A stretch of 64,000 nt of DNA from Vulcanimicrobiota bacterium (GTDB lineage: Bacteria; Vulcanimicrobiota; Vulcanimicrobiia; Vulcanimicrobiales; Vulcanimicrobiaceae). The stretch lies in the NCBI GenBank assembly GCA_027459645.1, contig DAIDHQ010000040.1, positions 1 through 64,000 on the forward strand. The letters are read 5' to 3'. The notes under the pieces were generated by a model. The model had not been told where the DNA came from. It saw nothing but the letters and a program-made list of their open reading frames with translations, and made no database searches. The position numbers and the translations under genes were made by a program. Positions 1 through 8,881 of this stretch are shown piece after piece (the first letter of the stretch is position 1; each line of letters begins with the position of its first letter).

Positions 1-1
1 C

Positions 2-124
2 GGCGCCGGCGCATGGCTCATCGACTACAACGAGGTTCGCCCGCACTCGTCGCTAAACTACCTCACACCGAAAGAGTTCGCCGAAACGCAAAAACAACTC
101 ACCCCACAATTGCTGATGGATTAG
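2..124 (+). CDS. IS3-family transposase OrfB, C-terminal fragment (cut by window edge)
   Basis: The open frame from the left edge encodes 40 residues ending with a YNEVRPHSSLNYLTP-type motif. This is the hallmark of the C-terminus of the DDE integrase domain in IS3-family OrfB transposases. Only the tail is visible, so catalytic residues and group cannot be assessed. It stops at the TAG at 122-124. A plausible right-end terminal repeat follows within 30 bp, so the element probably ends at about 153. The body of the insertion sequence lies to the left of the window. Confidence 0.85.
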   Translation, partial: GAGAWLIDYNEVRPHSSLNYLTPKEFAETQKQLTPQLLMD

Positions 125-128
125 GAAA

Positions 129-153
129 TGGGCTCAAACCCTCACCATTTCCA
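129..153 (+). repeat. Probable right terminal inverted repeat of the IS3-type element
   Basis: Read on the minus strand this stretch begins TGGAAATGGTGAGG. IS3-family ends start with TG and finish with CA, and here the plus strand ends in CA at 152-153, 29 bp past the transposase stop. The matching left end lies outside the window, so the call rests on position and the terminal dinucleotide alone. An open frame runs across this point into the next short ORF, so the exact boundary is uncertain. Confidence 0.35.
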
Positions 154-158
154 TTGAA

Positions 159-341
159 TTGACCAATGGTCCCAGCGCCTACGACGACAAGGGGAACGCA
201 ACGTACGGGCTTCCCGCGGGCAACGTGCTCAAAGCGCTCGCCGATGCGCTAGCGCCCAACCCTTTCCGATGGGACAGTAGACGAACGGCTCGATACAAAC
301 GCGCAGATGCCACAAAGGTCTTAGGTCGTAAGCAGGCGTAG
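159..341 (+). CDS. Short hypothetical ORF or gene remnant beside the IS end
   Basis: This 60-codon frame (TTG start) lies directly after the presumed IS end. I do not recognise the product. The middle part (YDDKGNATYGLPAGNVLKAL) looks protein-like, while the last 20 residues are Arg/Lys-rich and look like read-through. The frame is open upstream through the IS terminus to about 117, which fits the 3' remnant of a gene interrupted by the insertion. No ribosome binding site is evident. Confidence 0.25.
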   Translation: MTNGPSAYDDKGNATYGLPAGNVLKALADALAPNPFRWDSRRTARYKRADATKVLGRKQA

Positions 342-350
342 TTTCTTGAA

Positions 351-1460
351 GTGAGGATGCGCTTGCTGTGTACGCTCTCCCTGTTCGGGCTATCGGCATG
401 TGCTTCGGCGGCGCATCAGACCGCAACGCCGACGCCTCCACCGCCACCGCTTCAAGAGCACGTTCCGCCTACGGAAGCCGCCGACACCAGGGCGCTCATT
501 GCGCTATTCGGCTCGCTCATTCGACAGGAGTACGCGCACACCGGCACCGCCAAGCGCGACGCTCATCCCAAAGGACAAGGGTGCGTCAAAGCGCGCTTTA
601 CCGTGCGCACGGGGCTCGCATCACAGTTCCGGTACGGCGTCTTTGCGAAGCCGCAGAGCTATCGGGCGTGGATTCGGCTCTCGAACGGCTCGCCGATACC
701 GGGATCCGATGCCGTCGGCGACGCCCGCGGCATGGCGATCAAAGTCATCGGCGTCAAGGGGCGCAAGCTCGTCCCGGGTGAGAAGTCCGCGCAAGACTTC
801 GTGATGATCAATCACCCGGTCTTCTTTTCGGGCAACGCGCGCGACTATCTGGATCTCAACCGCGCCCTCGCGAGCGGCACCCAAGACGCGTTTTTCAAAA
901 CGCATCCGCGCGATGCAAAGATCGTGGCCGATATAACATCGCACGCTACGCAAGACCTCTTAGCCGAGACCTTTTACTCGATGTCGCCGTACACGCTCGG
1001 GCCGCGCTACATGAAGTTCCGCACGCTTCCGGTACGGTGCCCGCAAACTGCGGCTCTGCCAACCTATTCCGGGCCGATCCCAAACGATCCAAATTACCTC
1101 GGCGTGCGCATGTCGCGCGATCTCACAGAGACCGGCGCATGTTTCCAACTGCAAATTCAACTGCAGACCGATGCGGCAACGCAGCCCATCGAAGATTCCA
1201 GCGTCGAATGGAGCCCCGCGCAGGCGCCGTTCGTAAGCGTGGCCGACATCGTCATTCCCAAGCAGTCGTTCGATTCGGCGGCGCAGCAGACATTTTGCGA
1301 GAACCTCTCGTTTAGCCCGTGGAACGGTTCGATCGATCTACGTCCGGCCGGCGGAATCAATCGCATCCGTTTGGCGGTCTACGCCGCATCGTCGCAACTG
1401 CGTCATAAACTCAATCGCGCGCCTTCACAGGAACCAACTGGTACGGAAACCTTCAAATAA
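351..1460 (+). CDS. Catalase-like haem-binding lipoprotein
   Basis: The 369-residue protein starts with a lipoprotein signal (LSAC lipobox, Cys17) and a Thr/Pro linker, so it is probably anchored outside the inner membrane. The rest matches the short catalase-related family (SrpA type). A distal-site His lies in AHPKG (about residue 72), and RLSNGS and GDARGMAIKV match the catalase core. A C-terminal R-x3-Y (RLAVY, about 340-344) matches the proximal tyrosine haem ligand. The protein is much shorter than true catalases, so peroxidase-like activity is more likely than full catalase activity. ATG at 357 is an alternative start. A di-haem cytochrome c gene follows 21 bp downstream, suggesting a periplasmic redox pair. 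Confidence 0.8.
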   Translation: MRMRLLCTLSLFGLSACASAAHQTATPTPPPPPLQEHVPPTEAADTRALIALFGSLIRQEYAHTGTAKRDAHPKGQGCVKARFTVRTGLASQFRYGVFAKPQSYRAWIRLSNGSPIPGSDAVGDARGMAIKVIGVKGRKLVPGEKSAQDFVMINHPVFFSGNARDYLDLNRALASGTQDAFFKTHPRDAKIVADITSHATQDLLAETFYSMSPYTLGPRYMKFRTLPVRCPQTAALPTYSGPIPNDPNYLGVRMSRDLTETGACFQLQIQLQTDAATQPIEDSSVEWSPAQAPFVSVADIVIPKQSFDSAAQQTFCENLSFSPWNGSIDLRPAGGINRIRLAVYAASSQLRHKLNRAPSQEPTGTETFK

Positions 1461-1481
1461 CGTCGTTCGGGAGGACACAGG

Positions 1482-3239
1482 ATGAAACGCTCGTTGGCGG
1501 CCGCCGCCGTACTCGTGGTCGTGTTGTTCGCAGCCGCACGAATCCTTACGCAGGGTGCGCAGCCCGCACGTACGACCGTGACGCTCAACCAGGGATGGAC
1601 GCCCGCCGTCGCCACGCAATTCCATTACATGACCCAAGGCACGCGGCTCATGCCCGCGGCCTGGTTGCGCGCGCTGCGCCTTCCCGATGGAACGCCGATC
1701 ATGTCGCCGAGCAATTTGCACCGGCTGGGTTTCCAAGACGTCCACGCGCGGCCCACCTCGAACAACCCCTACGGCTGGCCGATCGGCGTGACGGTCGATA
1801 CGATCGGCGGCGTACAGGTGGCGGGGCTGACGTGCGCCGCATGCCACACGGGGCAGTTCACGTATAAGGGCACGACGTTCCGCGTGGAAGGCGGCTCGAC
1901 GAACGCGGACGTGGGCCGCTTCAACACGCAATTGCGCGACGCAATCCTCGCCGTCGAGAAGAACCGCACGTTGCGTGCGCGCTTCGATAAGGACGCGGTT
2001 GCGTACGGCTATCCGAAAGCGCGGCTGCAGCGCGATTTCAATCGCGAGGCCGCAAACGCCGACCTATGGCTGCTCTACACCGCCGGCGTCGGCGGAACGT
2101 CGACCGTCCCCGGACCGGGACGCATCGACGCGATCACGGGGATCATGAACCGCGTATTCGCCTACGACCTGCACGATGCGCACAATGCCATTCGCGGCAT
2201 CGCGCCGACGAGCTTTCCGCCGCTGTGGGACATCTGGCGCTTGGATTGGGTGCAGTACAACGCGTCGGCTCGCGTTCCGATGGCGCGCAACGTCGGTGAA
2301 TCGCTCGGCGTGGGCGTCGTGACGAATGTCGTCAACGACAAAGGCAAGCTGAATCCCGAACCGCTGCGCTGGGAGTCCTCTGAACGCGTATACAACCTGT
2401 ATTGGATGGAAGAGGCGCTCTCGCATCTGAAACCACCGGTTTGGCCCGCGAGCCTCATGGGACGCGTCGATCCGGTTCAGGCCGCACGCGGCCGGAAACT
2501 CTTCGCGCAAAATTGTGCGCGCTGTCACGGGGTTGCGAAAATCCAGGGGACGACTCCGACCGAATGGGCCGTGCGTGCAATTCCCTATCAGAAGATCGGC
2601 ACCGATCCGGGCGAAGCGCTGGTGTTTGCCGGTTCGCGTTTTGACGCATCCGTTCTGGGATGGGGCAAGAGCGTGTCGGGCGGATACGGGGCCTCCAAGT
2701 TCACGGGCGAGATTTTAGCCGAGGCCTATAAAAAGGCGGGAATCACGACGCCCGCTCAAGTCGCCAAGTATAACGGCTGGGGCCGAACGAGCACCGCCAC
2801 TTCACCGTGTGCGTACAAAGCGCGCCCGCTCGTGGGCATCTGGGCGACGCCGCCGTTCCTGCACAACGGCTCCGTACCCTCCATCTTCGATCTGCTGAGC
2901 GACACGCGTCCTTCGCACCCGATTCTCGGAAACCCGGAATACGATCCGGTCAAACTGGGGACCGTGCAAAAAAACACGCCTGACACGATGACACTGGACA
3001 CCACGAAGCTCGGTAACAGCAACGCTGGACATTGGTTCACCAACGACAAGACGCGCCCCGGGCGCATCGGCCCGGCGTTGACCAACGCGCAGAAGTACGA
3101 CATCATCGCCTATCTCAAGGTCGCGACGTACGCCGACTATCCGACCACGACGGTGAAGCAAGGGTATCCGCTACCTTGCGATCGGAACTTCGACTGGGCA
3201 AACGGCAAGATGCCCGACCTACGGCTCAACGCGAAATAA
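1482..3239 (+). CDS. Di-haem c-type cytochrome, RoxA-like / cytochrome c peroxidase-like
   Basis: The 585-residue protein has an N-terminal membrane or signal segment (residues 5-20) and two covalent haem c motifs, CAACH at 118-122 and CARCH at 345-349. Length, spacing and the PPFLHNGSVPS segment fit the RoxA-like/di-haem cytochrome c peroxidase group. RoxA itself is a secreted di-haem rubber dioxygenase, but most homologues have unknown substrates, so I do not assign rubber cleavage. A clear GGGAGGA ribosome binding site precedes the ATG. The gene follows the catalase-like lipoprotein and is probably co-transcribed with it. Confidence 0.85.
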   Translation: MKRSLAAAAVLVVVLFAAARILTQGAQPARTTVTLNQGWTPAVATQFHYMTQGTRLMPAAWLRALRLPDGTPIMSPSNLHRLGFQDVHARPTSNNPYGWPIGVTVDTIGGVQVAGLTCAACHTGQFTYKGTTFRVEGGSTNADVGRFNTQLRDAILAVEKNRTLRARFDKDAVAYGYPKARLQRDFNREAANADLWLLYTAGVGGTSTVPGPGRIDAITGIMNRVFAYDLHDAHNAIRGIAPTSFPPLWDIWRLDWVQYNASARVPMARNVGESLGVGVVTNVVNDKGKLNPEPLRWESSERVYNLYWMEEALSHLKPPVWPASLMGRVDPVQAARGRKLFAQNCARCHGVAKIQGTTPTEWAVRAIPYQKIGTDPGEALVFAGSRFDASVLGWGKSVSGGYGASKFTGEILAEAYKKAGITTPAQVAKYNGWGRTSTATSPCAYKARPLVGIWATPPFLHNGSVPSIFDLLSDTRPSHPILGNPEYDPVKLGTVQKNTPDTMTLDTTKLGNSNAGHWFTNDKTRPGRIGPALTNAQKYDIIAYLKVATYADYPTTTVKQGYPLPCDRNFDWANGKMPDLRLNAK

Positions 3240-3241
3240 AA

Positions 3242-4786
3242 CTAGGGGCGCGTAAAGACCCCGAGCTTGTTCTCGTTCAGCGATTCGACGGTCATGGTCA
3301 TGCCATGGCCGTCTTTCGTTTTGGCGAACGTCACGGCGCTGCGCGCTCCCGAAGACGCCTCACCGACTGGAAGAAATGCAAAGGTGTTGCCGTTCCAATG
3401 CTCGAGCGCGTAGCGTTCGGGCTTCGGTCCCAGCGCAAGCGTCAGCACCCCTTGCCGCAACGTCACGCTCGCCGGTCCGAAGTACCGGTTCGCATAGGTT
3501 CCGGTGTACGAAGACAACGGCAGCGACGGCGCGGGCTTGGCGGGCGGGTTCTTGCCGACGAGTTCGCCCGTGGGCGCGAGCATTTGCGCGAAAGCTTTCG
3601 AAAACTCGCCGTACCAATCGCGTTCGATTTTTCCGAACTCGACCTTGTCGTAGAACATTTTTACGATCGCTTCGGGAACGCCCGAAGGTTCACCGTTCGT
3701 GAGCACGACGATCCCTAGTTTGGCGGCCGGAAGCATTTCGAACTGCGTCGCAGCTCCCAAGGCAAACGCGCCTGAATGGCTGAGGTGCAGCATGCCCGCG
3801 GCATCGTACCCGACGTTCATCCCGAGCCCGTAAAAGCCGTAACGTCCAACCGGATCTTGCGGGGAATTGCTGACCATCTGCGGACGCCACGTTTCGAGCA
3901 ATGCGTCGCGCCCGACGATCCGACGGCCGCCGTACGTCCCCAGATTCATCTCCATGATCATCCACTTCGAAAGGTCGAGCACCGACGAACTCAAGCCCCC
4001 TGCCGGCGCTTGCATGTCGGGTTCACGGCTGCTGGTCTTCCAGGTCGATCCGGAACGAACGTGCAGCGTTGCGTGATCGCGATCGCGCACAAAGCTGCTA
4101 TGGCGATAGCTGGAACGCGTCATCCCGAGCGGCGTGAAAATCTTCGCCTTCGCAAGGCCCTCCCACGTCGTTCCTTCGGCCACGGCGGCGGCCTCGCCGC
4201 CCGCGGTGAGCCCGAAATTCGTGTAGTGGTACGTCACGCGAAACGGATCGAGCGGTAGGAAGGCAAGCCGGTGCAGAATCTGCGTGCGCGAATACCCGAG
4301 GTCTTCCAGATCATCGCCCGCGTGACCGGGCAGCCCGCTTCGGTGCGAGAACATGTCCGCGATCGTTACGTGCGAACCCACCCACGGATCGGAGAGTCGA
4401 AACCATGGAAGCGCGTCGACGATCGGTTCGTTCCATTTGACTTTGCCGTCCGTGACGGCTGCAGCGACGACCGACGAGGCAATCGACTTGGAGACAGATG
4501 CGACCTGAAAGACCGTGTTCGGATCGACCCGCTCCTGCGTCCCGATCTTTCGCACGCCGTATCCCTTAGCGAAAATCACTTTCCCGTCGTAGACGACCGC
4601 CACGGAGATTCCCGGAACCCCCGAGCGCTTTTTAATCCCACGCACGATACCGTCGAGCGCGGCGATACCCGCGTGGACGCGAGCGGGCGTAACGGTGATG
4701 TCGGATTGCGTGTTAGGCCCAGCACCGACAGTAAAATTGAAGACGAGCCCGAGCGTAACGAGCGCGCCGATACGACGATACAGCAT
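3242..4786 (-). CDS. Exported class C beta-lactamase-family serine hydrolase
   Basis: The 514-residue protein has a hydrophobic N-terminal signal (residues 6-22) and the penicillin-recognising fold signatures: SVSK at 97-100 (nucleophile Ser97), YTN at 188-190 and HSG at 337-339. About 100 residues after the catalytic domain look like the beta-barrel domain (DUF3471 type) often attached to such esterases and peptidases. The family includes D-aminopeptidases, esterases and PBP-like proteins; substrate cannot be told from sequence. It is convergent with the cytochrome gene, with two bases between the stops. Confidence 0.85.
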   Translation of the reverse strand: MLYRRIGALVTLGLVFNFTVGAGPNTQSDITVTPARVHAGIAALDGIVRGIKKRSGVPGISVAVVYDGKVIFAKGYGVRKIGTQERVDPNTVFQVASVSKSIASSVVAAAVTDGKVKWNEPIVDALPWFRLSDPWVGSHVTIADMFSHRSGLPGHAGDDLEDLGYSRTQILHRLAFLPLDPFRVTYHYTNFGLTAGGEAAAVAEGTTWEGLAKAKIFTPLGMTRSSYRHSSFVRDRDHATLHVRSGSTWKTSSREPDMQAPAGGLSSSVLDLSKWMIMEMNLGTYGGRRIVGRDALLETWRPQMVSNSPQDPVGRYGFYGLGMNVGYDAAGMLHLSHSGAFALGAATQFEMLPAAKLGIVVLTNGEPSGVPEAIVKMFYDKVEFGKIERDWYGEFSKAFAQMLAPTGELVGKNPPAKPAPSLPLSSYTGTYANRYFGPASVTLRQGVLTLALGPKPERYALEHWNGNTFAFLPVGEASSGARSAVTFAKTKDGHGMTMTVESLNENKLGVFTRP

Positions 4787-4835
4787 GTCTTTGCTTTCCC
4801 CATCGGCTAGGGAATCCCGGCCTGCCGGCGCGCCT

Positions 4836-6950
4836 CTACTCCTTGTCGAGGCGCGCGTAACCCAGCGCGGGGCTCTTCGCGAAAAAGCCGCGGGGTTTGA
4901 AGTTCACGCCGACGTGCTCGCTCGGCATGATGGGAAAGTCCTCGGGACGCGTCACGTGCGTGAAGCCCAGGCTATACCACACCACGACGTCACGATCGTA
5001 GATGCTGCGATCGTCGGCGTAGTGGAAGAGGTCGTCGTCGTACTTCTCCGGATATTGATTGGGATACCATCCGGCCGCATAGAGTTGGGTTGGATCGTAG
5101 GGCGTGACCCAAAAATGGCGCTGCACGAACGACGTAGCATCGCCGTAGCGGTACGAGGGGATCGACGAGAACGTGTTGCCGATGCCTTGAACTTCGTAAC
5201 CGGCAAACTGGCCGATCTCCGAACGTTTGGAGGGATTATAGATCACCCACGAACGGTTGGTCGACTCGTCCAGATCGCGACACGCCTCCTTCGCTTTGCC
5301 GAAGACGGTGCGGGTGACCGTCAACGCGCGCCCGGCTGCATTTTTTTGCGGGTCGGGCGGTAGCCGTTTGACGTTGTATTCCTCGACGGCGTTGGCCGTG
5401 CCGTCGATGTCAAAGTCCATGCGCAAGTTGATCCAATGCTGGTGCGTGACGCCCAGCATCTGCGGCGAAACGAGCGTCCCGAATTTCTCTTCGCCGCCCA
5501 TCTCGTACACGCCGGGCCCGCCCTGCGCTTCGCGTTCGCAGACGTCGCACTTGGTCTCCCACACCGTTTTGTTGAGGATCATGCCTTGCAGCTCGCCCTC
5601 AAAACCGAACGAACCGTCCAAACGGAAAACCCATTGGAAGATGTAGTCGTAGTTGCCGACGTTGGTGATATAGCCGACGACCAATTCTTTTGCGCGCGCA
5701 TAAATGTGATGCTTGTCGGAGGCTTGCACGTGCGCGAACAGCGCGCCGTTTTCCCGTTCGTAGAAAAATACGCGGCTGGGATCGACCTGCGCTTGCAGCG
5801 ACGTTCCGGGCAATACCGCATCGAGCACGAGCGCGTTGTTGGGTAATTCCTTGCCGGCGCGCAGGCTTACCGCCACCGCGCCCAACCCGTATTCGCCGGC
5901 ATCGAAGAACTCGCGCCACACCCACTCCGGCGCCGGATCCGAATAGGGCACCAGCATCTCGGAGACGGCCGCGCGATAACAGATCGAGCGCACGCGCCCT
6001 TCGTCTTCGAAGCCGATCTGATGCATCACCAAGCCTTCGCGCTGGTTGAAGCTGTAGCGAAAATCCCAGCCGTGCCACCGGACGTGATTACCATCGAAGG
6101 TCAGACGGCTGCTCGTAGGAGGCCCGATCACGAGATCGTCGACCGGCTTTTCCGGCCCTAGCACCGCGCGACTGAAAATATCCTCGGGCACCGGCACTTT
6201 GGCAATTGCGCCGGGGTAATCGCGAATCGCGAGAATGGATGGGCCGTACGTATCGACGAGCACCATCAAACCCTCGACGTAGGGTCCGTAGTCGTTGATT
6301 CCGCCTTGCTTGTCGGCCAGCAGTACGCGCGCGGCGCGAATCGTCTTTCCGCCGCTGACCGTCGCGGGATCCTTCCCCGGAGCGTACGCATCGATGAAGA
6401 AGCGATCGGAAATCTTCCCGCCGATCGCGAAACCACGTTTTTCGAGCGCCGCTTTGACGGCCGGCGAAGCGTCCACGACCGCGGCGGCCTTTTCGAGTTC
6501 GTCGCCGGTCAGGAAGGGCTGTAGATTTTGAAGATTGCGCGTCGAGAGCACCTTGTGCGCGCGAATGTCGACGATCATTTCGTACGCCGTGCGATTCTCG
6601 GGAGAGAGCGCGACGACGAGCGCTTCGCGCCGGAACGGTTCGCCCGGCTTCCACGCCAGCACTTCGTCCTTGTGCGGCTCGCTCAACTGCACCCAACTGT
6701 ACATCGTACGCGGCCCGAGCATCGTCTGGCTCGCCATCGCCGCCTTGATCTGCGCGATCTCCGGAGCGGTTAACGGATCGAGAGGGTGTGTGACCCGCTC
6801 CGGCACCGTGGTGTGCGCCGGAAGAACGGGAGCGGTCGCCGTCTGCGCGATGGCGCGCCCCCCGAGGCTCCCGGCCGCGGTAACCGCCGCACCGATGGCG
6901 ACGAAATTACGCCGCGAGATTCCCTTATCGCCTTGCTCTTGCTTGCTCAT
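4836..6950 (-). CDS. Copper-containing primary-amine oxidase, Tat-exported
   Basis: The enzyme oxidatively deaminates primary amines to aldehyde, ammonia and hydrogen peroxide using Cu(II) and topaquinone. I place the start at 6950 because the product then begins with a twin-arginine signal (SRRNFVAIGAA); the longer frame upstream is not protein-like. In this 704-residue form, NYDY near residue 433 holds the Tyr (434) that becomes topaquinone. The catalytic Asp base lies in the FFDAGEYG block (about 350), and HQHW supplies two copper ligands. Length fits the family. It is divergent from an ABC permease 40 bp away. Periplasmic use of amines as carbon or nitrogen source is an inference. Confidence 0.9.
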   Translation of the reverse strand: MSKQEQGDKGISRRNFVAIGAAVTAAGSLGGRAIAQTATAPVLPAHTTVPERVTHPLDPLTAPEIAQIKAAMASQTMLGPRTMYSWVQLSEPHKDEVLAWKPGEPFRREALVVALSPENRTAYEMIVDIRAHKVLSTRNLQNLQPFLTGDELEKAAAVVDASPAVKAALEKRGFAIGGKISDRFFIDAYAPGKDPATVSGGKTIRAARVLLADKQGGINDYGPYVEGLMVLVDTYGPSILAIRDYPGAIAKVPVPEDIFSRAVLGPEKPVDDLVIGPPTSSRLTFDGNHVRWHGWDFRYSFNQREGLVMHQIGFEDEGRVRSICYRAAVSEMLVPYSDPAPEWVWREFFDAGEYGLGAVAVSLRAGKELPNNALVLDAVLPGTSLQAQVDPSRVFFYERENGALFAHVQASDKHHIYARAKELVVGYITNVGNYDYIFQWVFRLDGSFGFEGELQGMILNKTVWETKCDVCEREAQGGPGVYEMGGEEKFGTLVSPQMLGVTHQHWINLRMDFDIDGTANAVEEYNVKRLPPDPQKNAAGRALTVTRTVFGKAKEACRDLDESTNRSWVIYNPSKRSEIGQFAGYEVQGIGNTFSSIPSYRYGDATSFVQRHFWVTPYDPTQLYAAGWYPNQYPEKYDDDLFHYADDRSIYDRDVVVWYSLGFTHVTRPEDFPIMPSEHVGVNFKPRGFFAKSPALGYARLDKE

Positions 6951-6990
6951 CTTCGCGGGATTCGATACCGCCGCTGCAAACACTACGGCC

Positions 6991-7590
6991 ATGACCTGGG
7001 AGGACGTGCTCGCACGCGCTGGGCAACAGGCGGAACTTGCCGCTGCAGCTTTTCTTTTGGCGCTGGTCGTTGGAGGCGCGGCCGGCATGCTTGCGGCAAC
7101 AACACCGATGCGCGGACCGATCATGGCCGTCGCCGGGGCGCTGCGCGCCGTGCCCCCAATCGCGCTGCTCATGCTGGCGCTGCCCTATATCGGGTTGGGG
7201 TTCGTGCCGGCGCTGACCGCCTTAACCGTCCTGGCCGTACCGCCTATCGCGGTGAACGTCGACGTGGGCATTCGGGGCGTACCGGCGGCAACGCTCGACG
7301 CCGCGCGGGGCCTCGGCATGAGCGGGCTGCAAGTAATGGGCTATGTGCGTTTGCCTCTGGCGTGGCCAGTCATTGTCACGGGTATGCGCACCGCCGCAAC
7401 CGAGACCACCGCAAACGCGACGCTCGCGACGTTCGTTGGTGCCGGCGGCTTGGGTGACGTCATTACCGCGGGGCTGCAGTACGAGCAGCAGGCGCTGGTA
7501 CTGGCGGGGGGCATTGCCGCCGCCGCGCTGACGATTCTTACCGACGCTCTTTTAGCCAATCTTTCACGCGCGGCACGAGCACAAAACTGA
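6991..7590 (+). CDS. Osmoprotectant (Opu-type) ABC transporter permease, first copy
   Basis: The 199-residue membrane protein (ATG at 6991) has five or six hydrophobic segments and the binding-protein-dependent permease loop around GVPAATLDAARGLGMSGLQV, which contacts the ATPase. It resembles the OpuCB/OpuCD and YehW/YehY families for glycine betaine, choline and related quaternary amines. A second permease, an ATPase and a binding protein of the same type lie at 10369-12820 on the same strand. This copy is separated from them by two opposite-strand genes. Together they would make a complete four-subunit importer with two permeases. Confidence 0.85.
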   Translation: MTWEDVLARAGQQAELAAAAFLLALVVGGAAGMLAATTPMRGPIMAVAGALRAVPPIALLMLALPYIGLGFVPALTALTVLAVPPIAVNVDVGIRGVPAATLDAARGLGMSGLQVMGYVRLPLAWPVIVTGMRTAATETTANATLATFVGAGGLGDVITAGLQYEQQALVLAGGIAAAALTILTDALLANLSRAARAQN

Positions 7591-8881
7591 CGCCCGCGAT
7601 CACCATCAGCGCAATCGCCGCCGCACCCGCCAAAATCTTCGACTTCACGTCCGGCGGAACGGGCGCCAAGAAGCTCGTCACCGTCGCGATCGTTCCGAAC
7701 GAGCTCAGCACCGTTAACACGAGCACCATGAGGTTCAGGCGGCGCTGCTCTTCACCGCTACGGCTGCGCGCCTCCGTATCGTACATATCGCGCACGTCGC
7801 GCAACTTATTCCGAAGCACGTCCCGATTTTCATCGAGCTGCCATGCTTGGCTCAACGCATGCCAGTGACGGCGTTCGTACGGCGCGAAGCGCGCGATGTG
7901 ATGATCGAAAATGCTCAGAAACGTGGAGACCTGTCCGTAGAGATTGAAGAGGTCTTCCGCGCAATCGGTAAGCTTTTCCGCGCGGACGTTACTCATCTGC
8001 AGCGCTCGCAGGCGCACCATCTGATCGAACAGATATTCATCGAACGTCCATATTGCCGCGTTATACGCCGTCGCGAGGTTCATCAGTTCGTAGGCCGACT
8101 CTAGCGCCGGCTCTACGCTCTCGCGCAGGGCTACGCGGGCGCCGCTTCCCAGGACCGTATCGAGCGAGCGACGCACGATGACCGAGTTCCCGAAGTCGAA
8201 TTCGACGCGCGACTCTTCCAACGGCTCTTCGGCGGGAACGTGAAAAATGCGATGAAGCCACTCGGGCGGATAGTGCGCTGCCGCCGGCATTTCGCGCCAG
8301 CCGTAGTCTTTTTTATGCAGCCGAACCGCTTCCGTAAAAGCGCCGATTGCAGGCTTCGCCGTTTCGGAAACGGCCGCTTCGAGCGAGTCGTTCAACGCTT
8401 CCGCCAGGGATCTCAGCTTTTCGAGCGTCATTTCCCGGGTTGCATCGATGCGCATCGTAGCTTCGAATACGGCGACGCCGAAATCGTAAAACGTGATGCT
8501 GCAGTCTTTGAACGATAGATTCAGCCCGTGCTCGACCGCGCCCGCTTCGACGGCCTGCGCGATCGCCGGCGCCGCGTGCGTTTGAAAAACGAACGACGAG
8601 AGCAGAACCTTGCAGACGTTACGATCGAAAACGCCGCCGCCGCCTCCTCGCGAGACGCGCCACTCCATGCCGCGTGGCTTTTCACCGCCGCCGCACATCG
8701 CGAGTCCCCCTTGCGAAAATGCCTCTCGAATGGAGCGGCACATCTGCGCGTAGCGCCGTTCTCCACGGGCGTCCGGATTGCGGCCGCTCGCGCTAAAGAG
8801 ATCGCGTGCGTCGAGCGTAAACCCGAGCGCGATCGGACCGCACAACCGAATGTCGTAGTGGCGACGATCTTCGTAAAGCAC
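7538..8881 (-). CDS. Unknown protein with two C-terminal transmembrane helices (CorA/RMD1-like layout)
   Basis: I do not recognise a characterised family. The 447-residue product has a soluble N-terminal region with a YDFGVAVFEA stretch reminiscent of the RMD1/DUF155 family, then a long helical region (about 270-380). It ends in two hydrophobic helices (about 386-405 and 417-436) and a basic tail. That order resembles CorA channels, but the GMN signature is absent. The start at 8881 lies 89 bp inside the end of the upstream MurL-like gene, and the two are probably co-transcribed. The 3' end overlaps the permease gene on the other strand by about 50 bp. Confidence 0.6.
   Translation of the reverse strand: MLYEDRRHYDIRLCGPIALGFTLDARDLFSASGRNPDARGERRYAQMCRSIREAFSQGGLAMCGGGEKPRGMEWRVSRGGGGGVFDRNVCKVLLSSFVFQTHAAPAIAQAVEAGAVEHGLNLSFKDCSITFYDFGVAVFEATMRIDATREMTLEKLRSLAEALNDSLEAAVSETAKPAIGAFTEAVRLHKKDYGWREMPAAAHYPPEWLHRIFHVPAEEPLEESRVEFDFGNSVIVRRSLDTVLGSGARVALRESVEPALESAYELMNLATAYNAAIWTFDEYLFDQMVRLRALQMSNVRAEKLTDCAEDLFNLYGQVSTFLSIFDHHIARFAPYERRHWHALSQAWQLDENRDVLRNKLRDVRDMYDTEARSRSGEEQRRLNLMVLVLTVLSSFGTIATVTSFLAPVPPDVKSKILAGAAAIALMVIAGVSFVLVPRVKDWLKERR

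Noticed and set aside
1482-3239. Assigning the di-haem cytochrome as a rubber oxygenase
   Set aside because: Two CxxCH sites and length fit the wider RoxA-like family, but no rubber-specific features can be verified here.
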